Source: Candidatus Gastranaerophilales bacterium (GTDB taxonomy: Bacteria > Cyanobacteriota > Vampirovibrionia > Gastranaerophilales > Gastranaerophilaceae). From it: 64,000 nt of DNA. The DNA lies in NCBI GenBank assembly GCA_944324825.1, contig CALUXU010000008.1, positions 19,450 to 83,449 on the forward strand. The letters are read 5' to 3'. The notes under the pieces were generated by a model that was not told where the DNA came from, did no database searches, and saw only the letters and a list, made by a program, of their open reading frames with translations. Position 1 is the stretch's first letter. Each line of letters opens with the position of its first letter. The position numbers and the translations under genes were made by a program. Positions 16,698-25,214 of the stretch are shown one piece after another.

Positions 16698-17066
16698 ATG
16701 AGAATTAGAAACGTAGACAAAAACAATGATTGGACATTTGGACAATCGTTATCAAATTATGTCCAAAATGAGTATGCAATAGAGCTTGATATTAAGTTAA
16801 AAATTCAAGAATGGTATCAAGATTGTTTTTTTGCTCTTACAAACGGTATACCGTGGCAAATCAGATTAGGGTCAAAGCGGCAAAAGGAGTTGTTAGACAG
16901 GGATTTGATTAATACTGTCAGGTCAATTGAAGGGGTATTGAATATTTTTGATTTTACAAGTTCAACGGACGGCAGAAGGTACAGGGCTCAAATGAATGTA
17001 TTTACCCGATATTCAACAGATTATTTGCCAATAAATATTGATACAGAGGATTTTATAAATGCCTGA
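16698..17066 (+). CDS. Baseplate wedge protein, gp25-like
   Basis: A 122-residue protein starting one base after the spike stop. 'DWTFGQSLSNYVQNEYAIELDIKLKIQEWYQDCFFALTNGIPW' and 'TVRSIEGVLNIFDF' resemble the small wedge proteins equivalent to T4 gp25 that nucleate sheath assembly, and the position between spike and gpJ-like genes is the usual one. The conserved E-P-R motif of classical gp25 is not evident, so the relation is distant. It overlaps the next gene by eight bases. Confidence 0.62.
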   Translation: MRIRNVDKNNDWTFGQSLSNYVQNEYAIELDIKLKIQEWYQDCFFALTNGIPWQIRLGSKRQKELLDRDLINTVRSIEGVLNIFDFTSSTDGRRYRAQMNVFTRYSTDYLPINIDTEDFINA

Positions 17067-18270
17067 AGGAATAACAGAAAACGGATTAACACTGGATAGT
17101 TATAACACTATTTTAGAAGGGTTGCAATCAGAATTAAATACAATATATGCTCCGGATGGTGACAGTATAAATTTTGGATCTGAAACTCCGGATGGGCAGT
17201 TAACAAATATTATCGCTCAAATGTGTTCAGATATCAGGGAACTTATCCAAGAGGTTTACAATTCTTTTGACCCTTCGAAGTGTTCAGGAGTGGTTCAAGA
17301 TAGCCGATATGCTTTAAATTATATATTCAGAAATGGTGGCACATTCACTATCCAAAATATAGATATTGTAACTGATAGAACGGTAGAGCTGCAAGGGCTG
17401 GATGGTAATTACAGCGATACAAACGCTGCAGCTTATACGGTATCCGATAATGCGGGGAATCTTTGGTATTTAATCGATAGTACAACGCTTGAATCCGGTT
17501 CCCATTCATTACCTTTCAGATCTAAATCTATGGGATTAGTTCAGCCGGTTATAGGAACGATAACAACGCAGGTTACAACTGTTTTAGGCGTTGTATCTGT
17601 AAATAATTCTGTTGCTCCGACAACTTTAGGGGTGGAGCAAGAAACCGATTCACAATTTAGAGTTAGAAGGGAACGTTCAACGGAGCGGAGAGGACAAAAC
17701 AATATTGATGCAATGTTATCACAATTGCTTGATTTAGATTCCGTTTCTGATGCAACAACGCATATTAATAATACTTCAACTACGGATTCTACCGGCACCC
17801 CTGCTAATACCGTATGGGTGATAGTCGAAGGCGGCGCTAATTCAGATATTGCGGATGTTATATATACAAACTCTTGCGGCAGACCGACAAGAGGCGAAAT
17901 TTCTGTCCAGGTACCGGCTGTATCGGGGCAGATTTTTAATGTCAATTTTGACCGCCCAACACCTGTTCCTTTGTATCTAAAATTCGATTTTCAATTAACG
18001 GTAGACCAAGATGCAACGGATACATCAGGGATTATAAATACTATTGTAGAAAACCTTACTTATACATTAAATGAGTCTGCAGAAACATCAAAGCCTACTT
18101 GCGTAGCAAAAGATGCAATTCTACAAAACGGTGGGGGCGGTTACGCATTGAATATGGAAATATCAACTAATGGGACTGATTGGGTTGATTATATCCCGTC
18201 AGCCTCTTTAGCCAACAAGTTTGTTGTGGATGCAACAAGAATAAGAGTCAATGTAATTGAGATGTCATAA
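17059..18270 (+). CDS. Baseplate J-like protein
   Basis: A 403-residue wedge protein. The central part 'LGVVSVNNSVAPTTLGVEQETDSQFRVRRERS', followed by 'NNIDAMLSQLLDLDSVSDATTHINNTS' and 'VWVIVEGG', is the core of the gpJ/gp6-like family, with the characteristic E-(S/T)-D-x-x-x-R-x-R. The N-terminal half carries helix-rich 'LQSELNTIYAPDGDSINFGSETPDGQLTNI' that contacts the spike. The C-terminal half contains 'IINTIVENLTYTLN' as in other baseplate J proteins. Gene order gp25-like, J, I-like is preserved. Confidence 0.85.
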   Translation: MPEGITENGLTLDSYNTILEGLQSELNTIYAPDGDSINFGSETPDGQLTNIIAQMCSDIRELIQEVYNSFDPSKCSGVVQDSRYALNYIFRNGGTFTIQNIDIVTDRTVELQGLDGNYSDTNAAAYTVSDNAGNLWYLIDSTTLESGSHSLPFRSKSMGLVQPVIGTITTQVTTVLGVVSVNNSVAPTTLGVEQETDSQFRVRRERSTERRGQNNIDAMLSQLLDLDSVSDATTHINNTSTTDSTGTPANTVWVIVEGGANSDIADVIYTNSCGRPTRGEISVQVPAVSGQIFNVNFDRPTPVPLYLKFDFQLTVDQDATDTSGIINTIVENLTYTLNESAETSKPTCVAKDAILQNGGGGYALNMEISTNGTDWVDYIPSASLANKFVVDATRIRVNVIEMS

Positions 18271-18909
18271 ATGGATTATATAGCGACATTAGAAGAATTA
18301 AAAAAATATTATGCAAACCTTCTAATTATTCAATATAACGGAAAACCAAAAGCGAAAGCAACCATTGAGTTGATGGTTAAACTGTTGTACGTGAATATGG
18401 TTTTGCTCCAAATCAGAGATGCATTTGATTGGAAAACTGCAGTTGGAGTTCAATTAGATATAATCGGGGATTGGGTCGGGGTAAACAGGTTTTATAACGG
18501 CCAGTTATTTTATTTTCATCCTTGGTTTTCTTTGGTTGATTGGAACAGCGAACTTGACAATCTGCAGGGTGGTTTTTCGACATTTCAAACCTTTGATGAA
18601 GGCGGCGGGGGATTTCTTGATTATGAAAACATTTTGCCTACTCAAAACCGTTTATCAGACGAAGGATTAAGGTTTTTAATCGGTTTAAAAATTATTAAAA
18701 ATAGCATTTCTGCTACTTGCAGAAATATTGATGAAGCTATTTGGGATTATTTTGATGGGGATGTTTACACGGTATGGGACGATAACCTGCTTACCTACTA
18801 TTACAGGCCTGTTTTATCAGAAGTTATGCAAGTAGCGGAAAGTAAAAACGTTTTACCTTGTCCGACAGGGATAAGAATTGAATTAAGGGAGATTATAGAA
18901 AATGCCTAA
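18271..18909 (+). CDS. Tail protein I-like (DUF2612)
   Basis: A 212-residue protein whose ATG immediately follows the J stop. 'TAVGVQLDIIGDWVGVNRFYNG' is the conserved DUF2612 motif, and 'LSDEGLRFLIGLKIIKNSISATCRNIDEAIWDYF' followed by 'VLPCPTGIRIEL' completes the fold. This protein links the wedge to the tail fibre. A loop with 'SLVDWNSELDNLQGGFSTFQTFDEGGGGFLDY' is longer than usual. It overlaps the fibre gene by eight bases. Confidence 0.8.
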   Translation: MDYIATLEELKKYYANLLIIQYNGKPKAKATIELMVKLLYVNMVLLQIRDAFDWKTAVGVQLDIIGDWVGVNRFYNGQLFYFHPWFSLVDWNSELDNLQGGFSTFQTFDEGGGGFLDYENILPTQNRLSDEGLRFLIGLKIIKNSISATCRNIDEAIWDYFDGDVYTVWDDNLLTYYYRPVLSEVMQVAESKNVLPCPTGIRIELREIIENA

Positions 18910-21900
18910 ATTACCTAGAGTTACAGGAAAAATATTTGCAAGTAATGCAGCCGAAGGAGATATAGGGCAATATGGTTCAGCATTAACAGGAAATAAAGTT
19001 CCTACATCCGATATTGCAGAAATTCAAGCTTTACCGGCTTATGAAGAAGGCTGGCGTGGGGCTGTAATTTCTGATAGAAATTACCCGACATTGCAAGAAA
19101 TGAACGGATTGCAAAAAACATTCTCTCAACAAATCGCATATTTGTTGGAAAGTGGGATTCCGGAATGGGATGCGAATACCACATATTATAGAAATACATC
19201 TTTTTGTCAAATAAATGGCGTTTTATATCAATCTCAAAGTGATAATAACATTGGCAATAATCCCGAAACAGATACTGTAAATTGGCAGAAATTAGATTTC
19301 GGCGGAGCTGGAAATAATAATGCGAATCAGGATTTGTCTAATTTGACTCCTACTGGTGAAAAGCATTTTTTAAATAAAACTTACGTCACAAACTGTCTTT
19401 TAGGAACGGAGGACGTTAATTTCACTAAGCAGGATTACGAGATGCAATCTTATGTCAATCTTGGGTGCACTGTATCTGAAACAAATGTTGTAAGCGGGTT
19501 CTCACAAGACAATTATATCTTGTTAAACAAACTCGCTCCGAATGATGCAGAGTTTACATTTTCTATCCCGTTTGAGCTTTCTGCTTTGACAGGAATACAG
19601 ACTCTTATTGCCATAAATAACTATGATAACTGTATTTGTTTAAATAATGGTGTTTTGGCATTGAGATATAACGGCAACCAATTAAATGCGACCGGAACAT
19701 TATTAATAAATACAGCATATACGCTGAATCTTGTTAAAACCTCATCTGATTATACTGTTCAAATTAAATCAGAAGATGACGAAGAGTTTGCGACAGTGAT
19801 AACTTTGCCTTCTGATATTGATTTCTTCGGCGGTAAGTCAATAACTTTAGGTTCAGATAAGACTCATTATTTAAATGGGACTATTGATTTAGCCAATTTA
19901 ACAATAACAAGCGGTTCTGCTGCTTATTGGGATATAACTACTTTAAGTAATTTTCAAACGGTTACTTTAACCGGGAATTTAGATTGTTTGATGTCAAACG
20001 GCAGGAATTCTGATATGACATTAAACAACAAAAACCCAATATTAGATGTAAATACAACATTCTTATTAAACAATTCTACCGGAGATAATAAAACCGTTTT
20101 AATCAAAGATAACGGCGAATTGATGATACGGGATTCTTATGTGGAAAAAGCCACAACTCCTGACGATATTGATTCAAGCGGTGTATGGTTCGATACTGCT
20201 AATAATTATATGAAAGAACAACAATTACAGCTTCCGAATATTATTAATTCAGGATGCTTATTTGTTAATGGTGTCGCATCTAATTTTTCACAGGAAAATT
20301 TTTTAGAACTACCGAGTGGTTATAATTTGGGTAATTCTTGGTCAATTTCATTGCCGGTAAATATTGTATTAAATTCCTCGAACCAAGAAAACGTTATAAT
20401 CGGGGATTACACAAAAAACGAAGAAGGAGAAATTATCCCAAACAATTTAGCGGTTGTATATGATGGAAATACTACCGTTACGGTATATTTACGCCGTAAC
20501 GATGTATTTGCCTGCAATAAACAAATTGTCGAATCAGTTGCTTACGAAGTAACATATCAAGAACAAACCGGATATGTTTCTTCCCAAGGAGAAACAGGCG
20601 CTTTTGTCGCATCAGGAATACAAATATATTCAGACACCACATTGTCAGAACCTTTGACAACCGCAGGCGAAAATGAGTGGCAATATACCGGAGATCATAC
20701 CGATAATGTTTCAACAGTAAACGGCTATACAAAAATTAGCGGTACAATTTTTGTACCGAGCGGGACTCAAGTATATAAAGATGCAAACTTAACAGACCCT
20801 GATAGCCTTGCCACAGGTACAGATTGGGTATATACCGGTGCAACTTCAATCAGTATGATTGGAACACTACAAGAAACTGTTTCTGCAGGGACTTATACAT
20901 TAGAATTAAATTATGACGGAGAAAATTATTCTTTAGGCTCTCAAACCTTAGCTAGTGCCGATTTTATCAAAGAAAACTTTAATATTTATATCGGTTCTGC
21001 TCCTTCTGTTGAAAACGCATTTTTTAATTCGACAATCGATATAGGACAAGCCGAATTTAGTTTTTGGACGTGGAACGGGATATCAGATGTTGAACCAAAC
21101 TTTACTCCGGTTGGAGATATCCAATTGAATAATGGTGTGTTGAGTGGCTTCTCATCCTCTGCTTATGCAACCATTCCGCAAGCGTTCAATCCCGGAAGTA
21201 ATCCGTGGGAAATGATATTCCTCGTCCAAAAAATAGGTAGTACTGCTGGAGTTATTTTTAATAACAACGATTCAAATTCAAACTGCGCAATAAATATTTA
21301 CTGGGGGAGTGTTGGTGTAGGAGTATCTTTGTCGTCAAACGGAACATCTTATGATATTGCGAACGGTCAGTCGTCAACTCTTCAATTAGAACTTAATACT
21401 CCGTATTATATTAAATTAAGTTGGGACACGACAAAATACGTACTTTCACACTCTTTAACAGGAGAAAATAATTCTTTCATAGAAGATGTATCAGTTGAAA
21501 GTACTGTTCCAGTATTTAATAATAATGTGGTACCATTATTAGGATGCTCTTATTTAGGATCGTCACCTCTCCTTGGCTCAATCGACCTAAACGAAACCTC
21601 AATCACCATCAACGGCGAACAGTGGTGGCAATGGAACGGTGTTAATTTAAACAATCAATATTGGAATAGCTTTGTCGGTTGCAAAATCGGTGCAGTTAGT
21701 ATGACTCAAGAAACTGTCCAGCCGAATATTGTAACATACGGAACTCCAACAATTCAAAATGGCATTGCGAGTGGTTTTTCAACCTCCAGTGCAATTCAAT
21801 CGGATTTAGATTTTATACCGGGAACAAATCCTTGGGAGGTAAATTTAAAACTTACTACAGGGGCTGATATTACAACGTCACAAGCTTTTTTCCAAACATC

Positions 21901-22813
21901 AGAACACGCAATGATTAGTAGTTCCGTTAATAGTAGGCATTTTAGAATTGGAGCCAGTACATCTGGAACATCTTTCGACTTATTTGACGAAGGTGGTACT
22001 TATTCAGTACTTCCGAATACAACTTATTATATACGCTACAAATTTACTGGAAGTGCTTATAGTTTAGAGTATTCATTAACGGGGATAGAGGGGAGCTATA
22101 TTACAGACATAACCGTAACTAACTCTACTCCTGTTTATTCTTCAACGACAGATAACTTAAGATTGGGAGCTACTTTCCAAGGCCAAAGCCCATTCTCCGG
22201 CTCCATAGACCTCAACGAGTCCTACATCAACATAAATGGTCAAACTTGGTGGCGTTGGAACGGGTATACTTCAGCTACAAATGTTAATTTAGTTGAGAAT
22301 CTAACTGTTGATTATCCGCTAAATTTATTAAAATCTACTGATTCAGGCATTGGCGGGGAATCTACGCCTATCGGACAGCCGATAATGACGTTATCGAACG
22401 AAATAAGTTCAAATGAAATTTGGTTGGAAGGGGCAACTGTCAGTCGGACGTTGTATGCTAAACTGTTTGAAATTTATGGAACTACCTACGGTTCAGGCGA
22501 TGGCTTAACAACGTTCCAATTACCTGACTTCCGAAATCGTGCCCTCTGGGGCGGTAACAGCTTTGGCTACCTTTCCGCCGGGCTGCCGAATATTACGGGA
22601 AGTTGGGGCAGTACAACTATCGGAATACAAGAAAGTTCCGGTGCAATTAGCTATACCAATGTTGGTAGCTCTGATTTTTCTGGTGGTGGAGGTTATAATC
22701 GCACTAAGACTAGATATGCAATATCAGCATCGCGCAGCAATTCTATTTATGGTAGCTCTTCAACGGTTCAACCTAACTCAATAAAAGTTAGAGTCAAAAC
22801 TCGTTATCGATAA
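18902..22813 (+). CDS. Large tail fibre with collar domain and invertible C-terminal tip
   Basis: A 1303-residue adhesin. The N-terminus (1-45) attaches to the baseplate. Residues about 85-133 (EWDANTTYYRNTSF to TVNWQKL) look like a CBM5/12-type sugar-binding module. The middle contains at least four beta-sandwich modules, each ending in variants of SIDLNETSITINGEQWW-x-WNG (near residues 335, 720, 910 and 1115), which are laminin-G/concanavalin-like. Residues about 1155-1215 form a phage tail collar domain (IGQPIMTLSNE, LPDFRNRALWGG). The last 90 residues are a Gly/Ser-rich tip ending RVKTRYR. From residue 1212 the coding sequence lies on an invertible segment whose other arm encodes a different tip. 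It determines host recognition. Confidence 0.85.
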   Translation: MPKLPRVTGKIFASNAAEGDIGQYGSALTGNKVPTSDIAEIQALPAYEEGWRGAVISDRNYPTLQEMNGLQKTFSQQIAYLLESGIPEWDANTTYYRNTSFCQINGVLYQSQSDNNIGNNPETDTVNWQKLDFGGAGNNNANQDLSNLTPTGEKHFLNKTYVTNCLLGTEDVNFTKQDYEMQSYVNLGCTVSETNVVSGFSQDNYILLNKLAPNDAEFTFSIPFELSALTGIQTLIAINNYDNCICLNNGVLALRYNGNQLNATGTLLINTAYTLNLVKTSSDYTVQIKSEDDEEFATVITLPSDIDFFGGKSITLGSDKTHYLNGTIDLANLTITSGSAAYWDITTLSNFQTVTLTGNLDCLMSNGRNSDMTLNNKNPILDVNTTFLLNNSTGDNKTVLIKDNGELMIRDSYVEKATTPDDIDSSGVWFDTANNYMKEQQLQLPNIINSGCLFVNGVASNFSQENFLELPSGYNLGNSWSISLPVNIVLNSSNQENVIIGDYTKNEEGEIIPNNLAVVYDGNTTVTVYLRRNDVFACNKQIVESVAYEVTYQEQTGYVSSQGETGAFVASGIQIYSDTTLSEPLTTAGENEWQYTGDHTDNVSTVNGYTKISGTIFVPSGTQVYKDANLTDPDSLATGTDWVYTGATSISMIGTLQETVSAGTYTLELNYDGENYSLGSQTLASADFIKENFNIYIGSAPSVENAFFNSTIDIGQAEFSFWTWNGISDVEPNFTPVGDIQLNNGVLSGFSSSAYATIPQAFNPGSNPWEMIFLVQKIGSTAGVIFNNNDSNSNCAINIYWGSVGVGVSLSSNGTSYDIANGQSSTLQLELNTPYYIKLSWDTTKYVLSHSLTGENNSFIEDVSVESTVPVFNNNVVPLLGCSYLGSSPLLGSIDLNETSITINGEQWWQWNGVNLNNQYWNSFVGCKIGAVSMTQETVQPNIVTYGTPTIQNGIASGFSTSSAIQSDLDFIPGTNPWEVNLKLTTGADITTSQAFFQTSEHAMISSSVNSRHFRIGASTSGTSFDLFDEGGTYSVLPNTTYYIRYKFTGSAYSLEYSLTGIEGSYITDITVTNSTPVYSSTTDNLRLGATFQGQSPFSGSIDLNESYININGQTWWRWNGYTSATNVNLVENLTVDYPLNLLKSTDSGIGGESTPIGQPIMTLSNEISSNEIWLEGATVSRTLYAKLFEIYGTTYGSGDGLTTFQLPDFRNRALWGGNSFGYLSAGLPNITGSWGSTTIGIQESSGAISYTNVGSSDFSGGGGYNRTKTRYAISASRSNSIYGSSSTVQPNSIKVRVKTRYR
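22539..22591 (+). repeat. Left 53-bp inverted repeat of invertible fibre segment
   Basis: Lies in the collar-domain coding region (RALWGGNSFGYLSAGLPN). It matches 23011-23063 in inverse orientation at 49 of 53 positions, with the outer 25 bases identical. The reading frame is the same in both arms, so recombination here swaps the fibre tip without a frameshift. Confidence 0.9.
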
Positions 22814-22829
22814 CGAGTTTTGACTCTAA
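22788..22829. repeat. 42-bp perfect palindrome at the meeting point of the two fibre tips
   Basis: Perfect dyad centred between 22808 and 22809 (core GTTATCGATAAC). Both tip reading frames end inside it: TAA at 22811-22813 for the + strand and at 22806-22804 for the - strand. It therefore encodes RVKTRYR-stop on both strands and can form a long hairpin at either mRNA 3' end. Confidence 0.9.
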
Positions 22830-23063
22830 TCATAATTGATGGGGGTTGAACAGTTGTAGAATTACCATAAATCGTAGAATTTACAGAGGCAGTTTGTAAT
22901 CCAGGGAAATTTTGCCATCTTCCTTGAGCATAATCGTTAGAGGGATAATATAGACCACTAGCTGTCCCAGCTATTTTAACCCAGCGGGTATAATTAATCT
23001 GATGATAATGATTCGGCAGCCCGGCTGACAGATAGCCGAAGCTGTTACCGCCCCAGAGGGCAC
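22804..23063 (-). CDS. Silent alternative tail-fibre tip (no start, reverse orientation)
   Basis: The - strand frame reads ALWGGNSFGYLSAGLPN and then a second tip, HYHQINYTRWVKIAGTASG, then 'YYPSNDYAQGRWQNFPGLQTASVN' and a conserved end, STIYGNSTTVQPPSIMIRVK followed by TRYR. The active tip shares the first 17 and the last residues but differs in between. There is no start codon or SD that fits a free-standing gene. The frame extends past the repeat on the - strand only by chance into the next gene. Inversion of 22539-23063 would fuse it to the fibre stalk. It corresponds to the silent tip genes of Mu, P1 or e14 invertible cassettes. Confidence 0.8.
23011..23063 (-). repeat. Right 53-bp inverted repeat of invertible fibre segment
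   Basis: Mirror copy of 22539-22591 (four mismatches, all in the inner half). Its outer end abuts the SD (AGAAAGGAG) of the next gene, so inversion would leave expression of that gene unchanged. Confidence 0.9.
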
Positions 23064-23076
23064 AGAAAGGAGAAAA

Positions 23077-24096
23077 ATGTATATTTATAATTACGATGAA
23101 ACGACAAAAGAATATTTGAATAACACAGAAGCAGACAAAGACCCTATACAATCAGAGATTATAGGTGATTTCGTTCCCCTTATCCCTGCAAATGCAACAT
23201 TAACAGAACCACCTTTGTTTGAAGAAAACCAGATTCCAGTATTTGAAAATGGAGAGTGGATTATAAAACCAGATTATCGTAAGAATTATTATAAAGTTGA
23301 TGATAATTTTCTTGTTGAAGAAATTGAAACGATTGGAGAGCAAGAAGGTTATTATATCGTTGACAAAGAAACAGGAGATTTAATTAAAGAGAATCCTGAT
23401 AAGTATAAAATTGTTGATAACCAAATTGTTGCTAAGACAGAAGAAGAATACCAACAAGAGCAAGCCCAAAAAGAAGCCGAACGGCTTGCAATGCTCAATC
23501 TAACAAGAGGTGATGTATTCAGAGGACTTTTGCTTGCTAAAGGCATAACCAAAACTCAAATCGCACAGATGATTGAGACAATGCCTGTATCAACTCAAGA
23601 AGAGATTGTTACAAAAGAGCTTGCCCTGATAGACTTTGAAGATGCTTTGAACTTCTACCGTGGTAATCAATTAATCGACACAATCGGACTAGCTCTCGGG
23701 ATTACATCAAAGCAGTTGGATAAGTTCTTTGACGTTGGGAATAGTGATGATAAGGCTAATGCATACATGTATCTGACAAATGTGACCTTCACTATTGACC
23801 CAGTGCCTGAATCAGCAGAGGTCACAATCAACGGTGAAGTAACCGAAACAGTCACAGTACCTTACGGAAATACTGTAGAATATACGGTAACAGCGGAAGG
23901 TTACTTGCCACAATCAGGAAGTATGGAATTATTTAATGACACAACTATTGATGTTGAGTTGTTCCCAGAACCTACAGAGGATACGGGAGATGGCGAGGAT
24001 AACTCGGAAGTTGAAACATCCGAAGGGGAAGAAACTAACGGTGCAGGGGAAGCCGTTGTCGAGGTAGAAGATGAAGAAGTTTCTGGCGACAATTAA
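23077..24096 (+). CDS. Tail-fibre chaperone-like protein with PEGA domain
   Basis: A 339-residue protein directly downstream of the fibre. Its N-terminus (MYIYNYDETTKEYLNNTEAD, then 'ANATLTEPPLFEENQIPVFENGEWIIKPDYR') resembles tail-fibre assembly proteins, which have an 'aW...D.R' motif after a proline-rich stretch. The middle is helical (QQEQAQKEAERLAMLNLTRG). Residues about 235-300 form a PEGA-type beta-sandwich ('VPESAEVTINGEV', 'VPYGNTVEYTVTAEGYLP', 'VELFPEP'), and the last 40 residues are strongly acidic. A chaperone with a surface-binding PEGA module is unusual; it could alternatively be a virion fibre component. SD AGAAAGGAG precedes ATG. The end overlaps the next small gene. Confidence 0.6.
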   Translation: MYIYNYDETTKEYLNNTEADKDPIQSEIIGDFVPLIPANATLTEPPLFEENQIPVFENGEWIIKPDYRKNYYKVDDNFLVEEIETIGEQEGYYIVDKETGDLIKENPDKYKIVDNQIVAKTEEEYQQEQAQKEAERLAMLNLTRGDVFRGLLLAKGITKTQIAQMIETMPVSTQEEIVTKELALIDFEDALNFYRGNQLIDTIGLALGITSKQLDKFFDVGNSDDKANAYMYLTNVTFTIDPVPESAEVTINGEVTETVTVPYGNTVEYTVTAEGYLPQSGSMELFNDTTIDVELFPEPTEDTGDGEDNSEVETSEGEETNGAGEAVVEVEDEEVSGDN

Positions 24097-24244
24097 ATAC
24101 TACGGATTCCGCAAGTGGCTTGCTAAGCTCAACGACCCGATGGGGGCAACACACTACCTTAGCGGCGGACTTGCAGAATTAACTCAAAAGAACGAGTACA
24201 AACGATACAGAGATTTTATAGAAGGTAGAGCAGATAAGTATTAA
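24071..24244 (+). CDS. Small basic phage protein, unknown
   Basis: A 57-residue frame that starts within the last 26 bases of the PEGA gene and ends ten bases before the next start. The product begins MKKFLATIKYYGFRKWLAKL and ends 'YKRYRDFIEGRADKY'. It is basic, amphipathic, and has no cysteine. The following SD (AAGGAGG) overlaps its stop. Coupling on both sides argues that it is translated. Function unknown; small lysis-module regulators occur at this place in other phages. Confidence 0.5.
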   Translation: MKKFLATIKYYGFRKWLAKLNDPMGATHYLSGGLAELTQKNEYKRYRDFIEGRADKY

Positions 24245-24253
24245 GGAGGAATT

Positions 24254-24478
24254 ATGGACGAAAAAATGAAACAAGCATTACTTGAATGCTGCGAAAGAAA
24301 TTGTGAAGTGTTATCACCGGCAGTAGTTGCGTTTATGAAAGACGTTGTTGATACAGCTATCAAAACATCTGACAACAAAGTAGACGATATGTTTTTGCCG
24401 ATTATTGAAGTCGGATTCAAAGTCTTTGATGATTTCTTGGCAAAACAAGTAGACAAGATTGACGGAGTTGAGGGCTAA
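24254..24478 (+). CDS. Small helical phage protein, unknown
   Basis: A 74-residue acidic, all-helical product with a perfect SD (AAGGAGG, five bases before ATG). Two cysteines near residue 12 form a CCERNC pattern. No transmembrane segment is present. The last base of its stop is the first base of the next start (TAATG). It belongs to the pre-lysis block; function not recognised. Confidence 0.6.
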   Translation: MDEKMKQALLECCERNCEVLSPAVVAFMKDVVDTAIKTSDNKVDDMFLPIIEVGFKVFDDFLAKQVDKIDGVEG

Positions 24479-24726
24479 TGCCGTTCGATGTAGCGAAAGC
24501 AGTTGAAGCAATAGGGAAAGCAACCGAGGAGGGCTTTTCCTATGCTAAGACGGCAAAAGAAAAGCAAGCGGAAACACAGCTAATTAAGATAAACAAACGC
24601 TTAGAGGATGCCGTAAATATCGCAGAAGAGATTTTCCTGTATATTGATAAGTTTGAGGACAGATTCAGCGAAAACGAGTGGGGAAAGTACATTAAGCTTA
24701 AACGCAAGTTTAATAAAAAAGATTGA
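24478..24726 (+). CDS. Small helical phage protein, unknown
   Basis: An 82-residue charged helical product (AVEAIGKATEEGFSYAKTAK, then 'LEDAVNIAEEIFLYIDKFEDRF' and a lysine-rich end). It is coupled to both neighbours by overlapping or near-overlapping stops. It resembles small conserved proteins placed before lysis genes but has no named family that I recognise. Confidence 0.6.
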   Translation: MPFDVAKAVEAIGKATEEGFSYAKTAKEKQAETQLIKINKRLEDAVNIAEEIFLYIDKFEDRFSENEWGKYIKLKRKFNKKD

Positions 24727-24728
24727 AT

Positions 24729-25214
24729 ATGAAAATATATTATACGGATTTTAACAAGTCAATACAGTTTAAATACAAAGAAAAATACCCTATACAATTA
24801 ACTAATTCTATAATTGTGATAGCGGATTTTGGCAAGAGTGAGCGAAGCGGAACTCGTCTTGGCGAGAGCTGCGTTGAGCCGGTCGAGCCGCCAAAATCCA
24901 AGACAGTTGAAGGGGATAAGCGGTTAAGATTTAAAATTCCACACTGTTTTAAATCGGATGGCTGCTCTATCCCTTTTCCTTTTTGGGGTATTATCGGGCA
25001 CCCGCTGACGGGGAAATATATTCCTGCAAGTGTTATTCACGATTATATTTTGGCTAATCCGAAAATTGTAAACCGCAATTTGAAATTGTCAACGGATATA
25101 TTTTATGCAGTTCTTTTGAACGAAGGAGTAAACAAGCTGACGGCGGATATAATGAGATTCTTTGTGTATTGGTACCAAAGAATTGTAAGAAGGAGTAAGT
25201 GGGTTGGAAAATAA
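24729..25214 (+). CDS. DUF1353 family phage protein with palindromic in-frame insert
   Basis: A 161-residue protein. The DUF1353 core is clear: 'FKIPHCFKSDGCSIPFPFWGIIGHPLTGKYIPASVIHDYIL' with the DG-x-SIP and HD motifs, and a C-terminal 'MRFFVYWYQRIVRR'. The family occurs in many phages next to lysis genes; its function is unknown. Between residues about 33 and 57 a GC-rich stretch encodes KSERSGTRLGESCVEPVEPP, which has no counterpart in the family and is bounded by 10-bp inverted repeats. I chose ATG 24729; a TTG at 24723 lies upstream in the same frame. Confidence 0.72.
   Translation: MKIYYTDFNKSIQFKYKEKYPIQLTNSIIVIADFGKSERSGTRLGESCVEPVEPPKSKTVEGDKRLRFKIPHCFKSDGCSIPFPFWGIIGHPLTGKYIPASVIHDYILANPKIVNRNLKLSTDIFYAVLLNEGVNKLTADIMRFFVYWYQRIVRRSKWVGK
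24824..24899. repeat. GC-rich palindromic element inserted in frame
   Basis: GGATTTTGGC at 24824-24833 is inverted as GCCAAAATCC at 24890-24899. The enclosed sequence is much richer in G and C than its surroundings and can form further hairpins (GAGT/ACTC around a GCGAAGC centre). The reading frame passes through without a stop. It resembles coding-region palindromic elements described in Rickettsia. Confidence 0.55.

Noticed and set aside
17541..17945. 134-residue gene on the - strand
   Set aside because: Entirely inside the baseplate J gene, whose motifs are clear; no SD and low-complexity T/V/S product.
22539..23063. Diversity-generating retroelement (variable and template repeat)
   Set aside because: The two tips differ at all kinds of positions and in length, not only at adenines, and no reverse transcriptase or Avd gene is present. 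The inverted arrangement with conserved ends fits DNA inversion better.
24723..24728. TTG start for the DUF1353 gene
   Set aside because: ATG 24729 is available six bases downstream and avoids overlap with the upstream stop codon.
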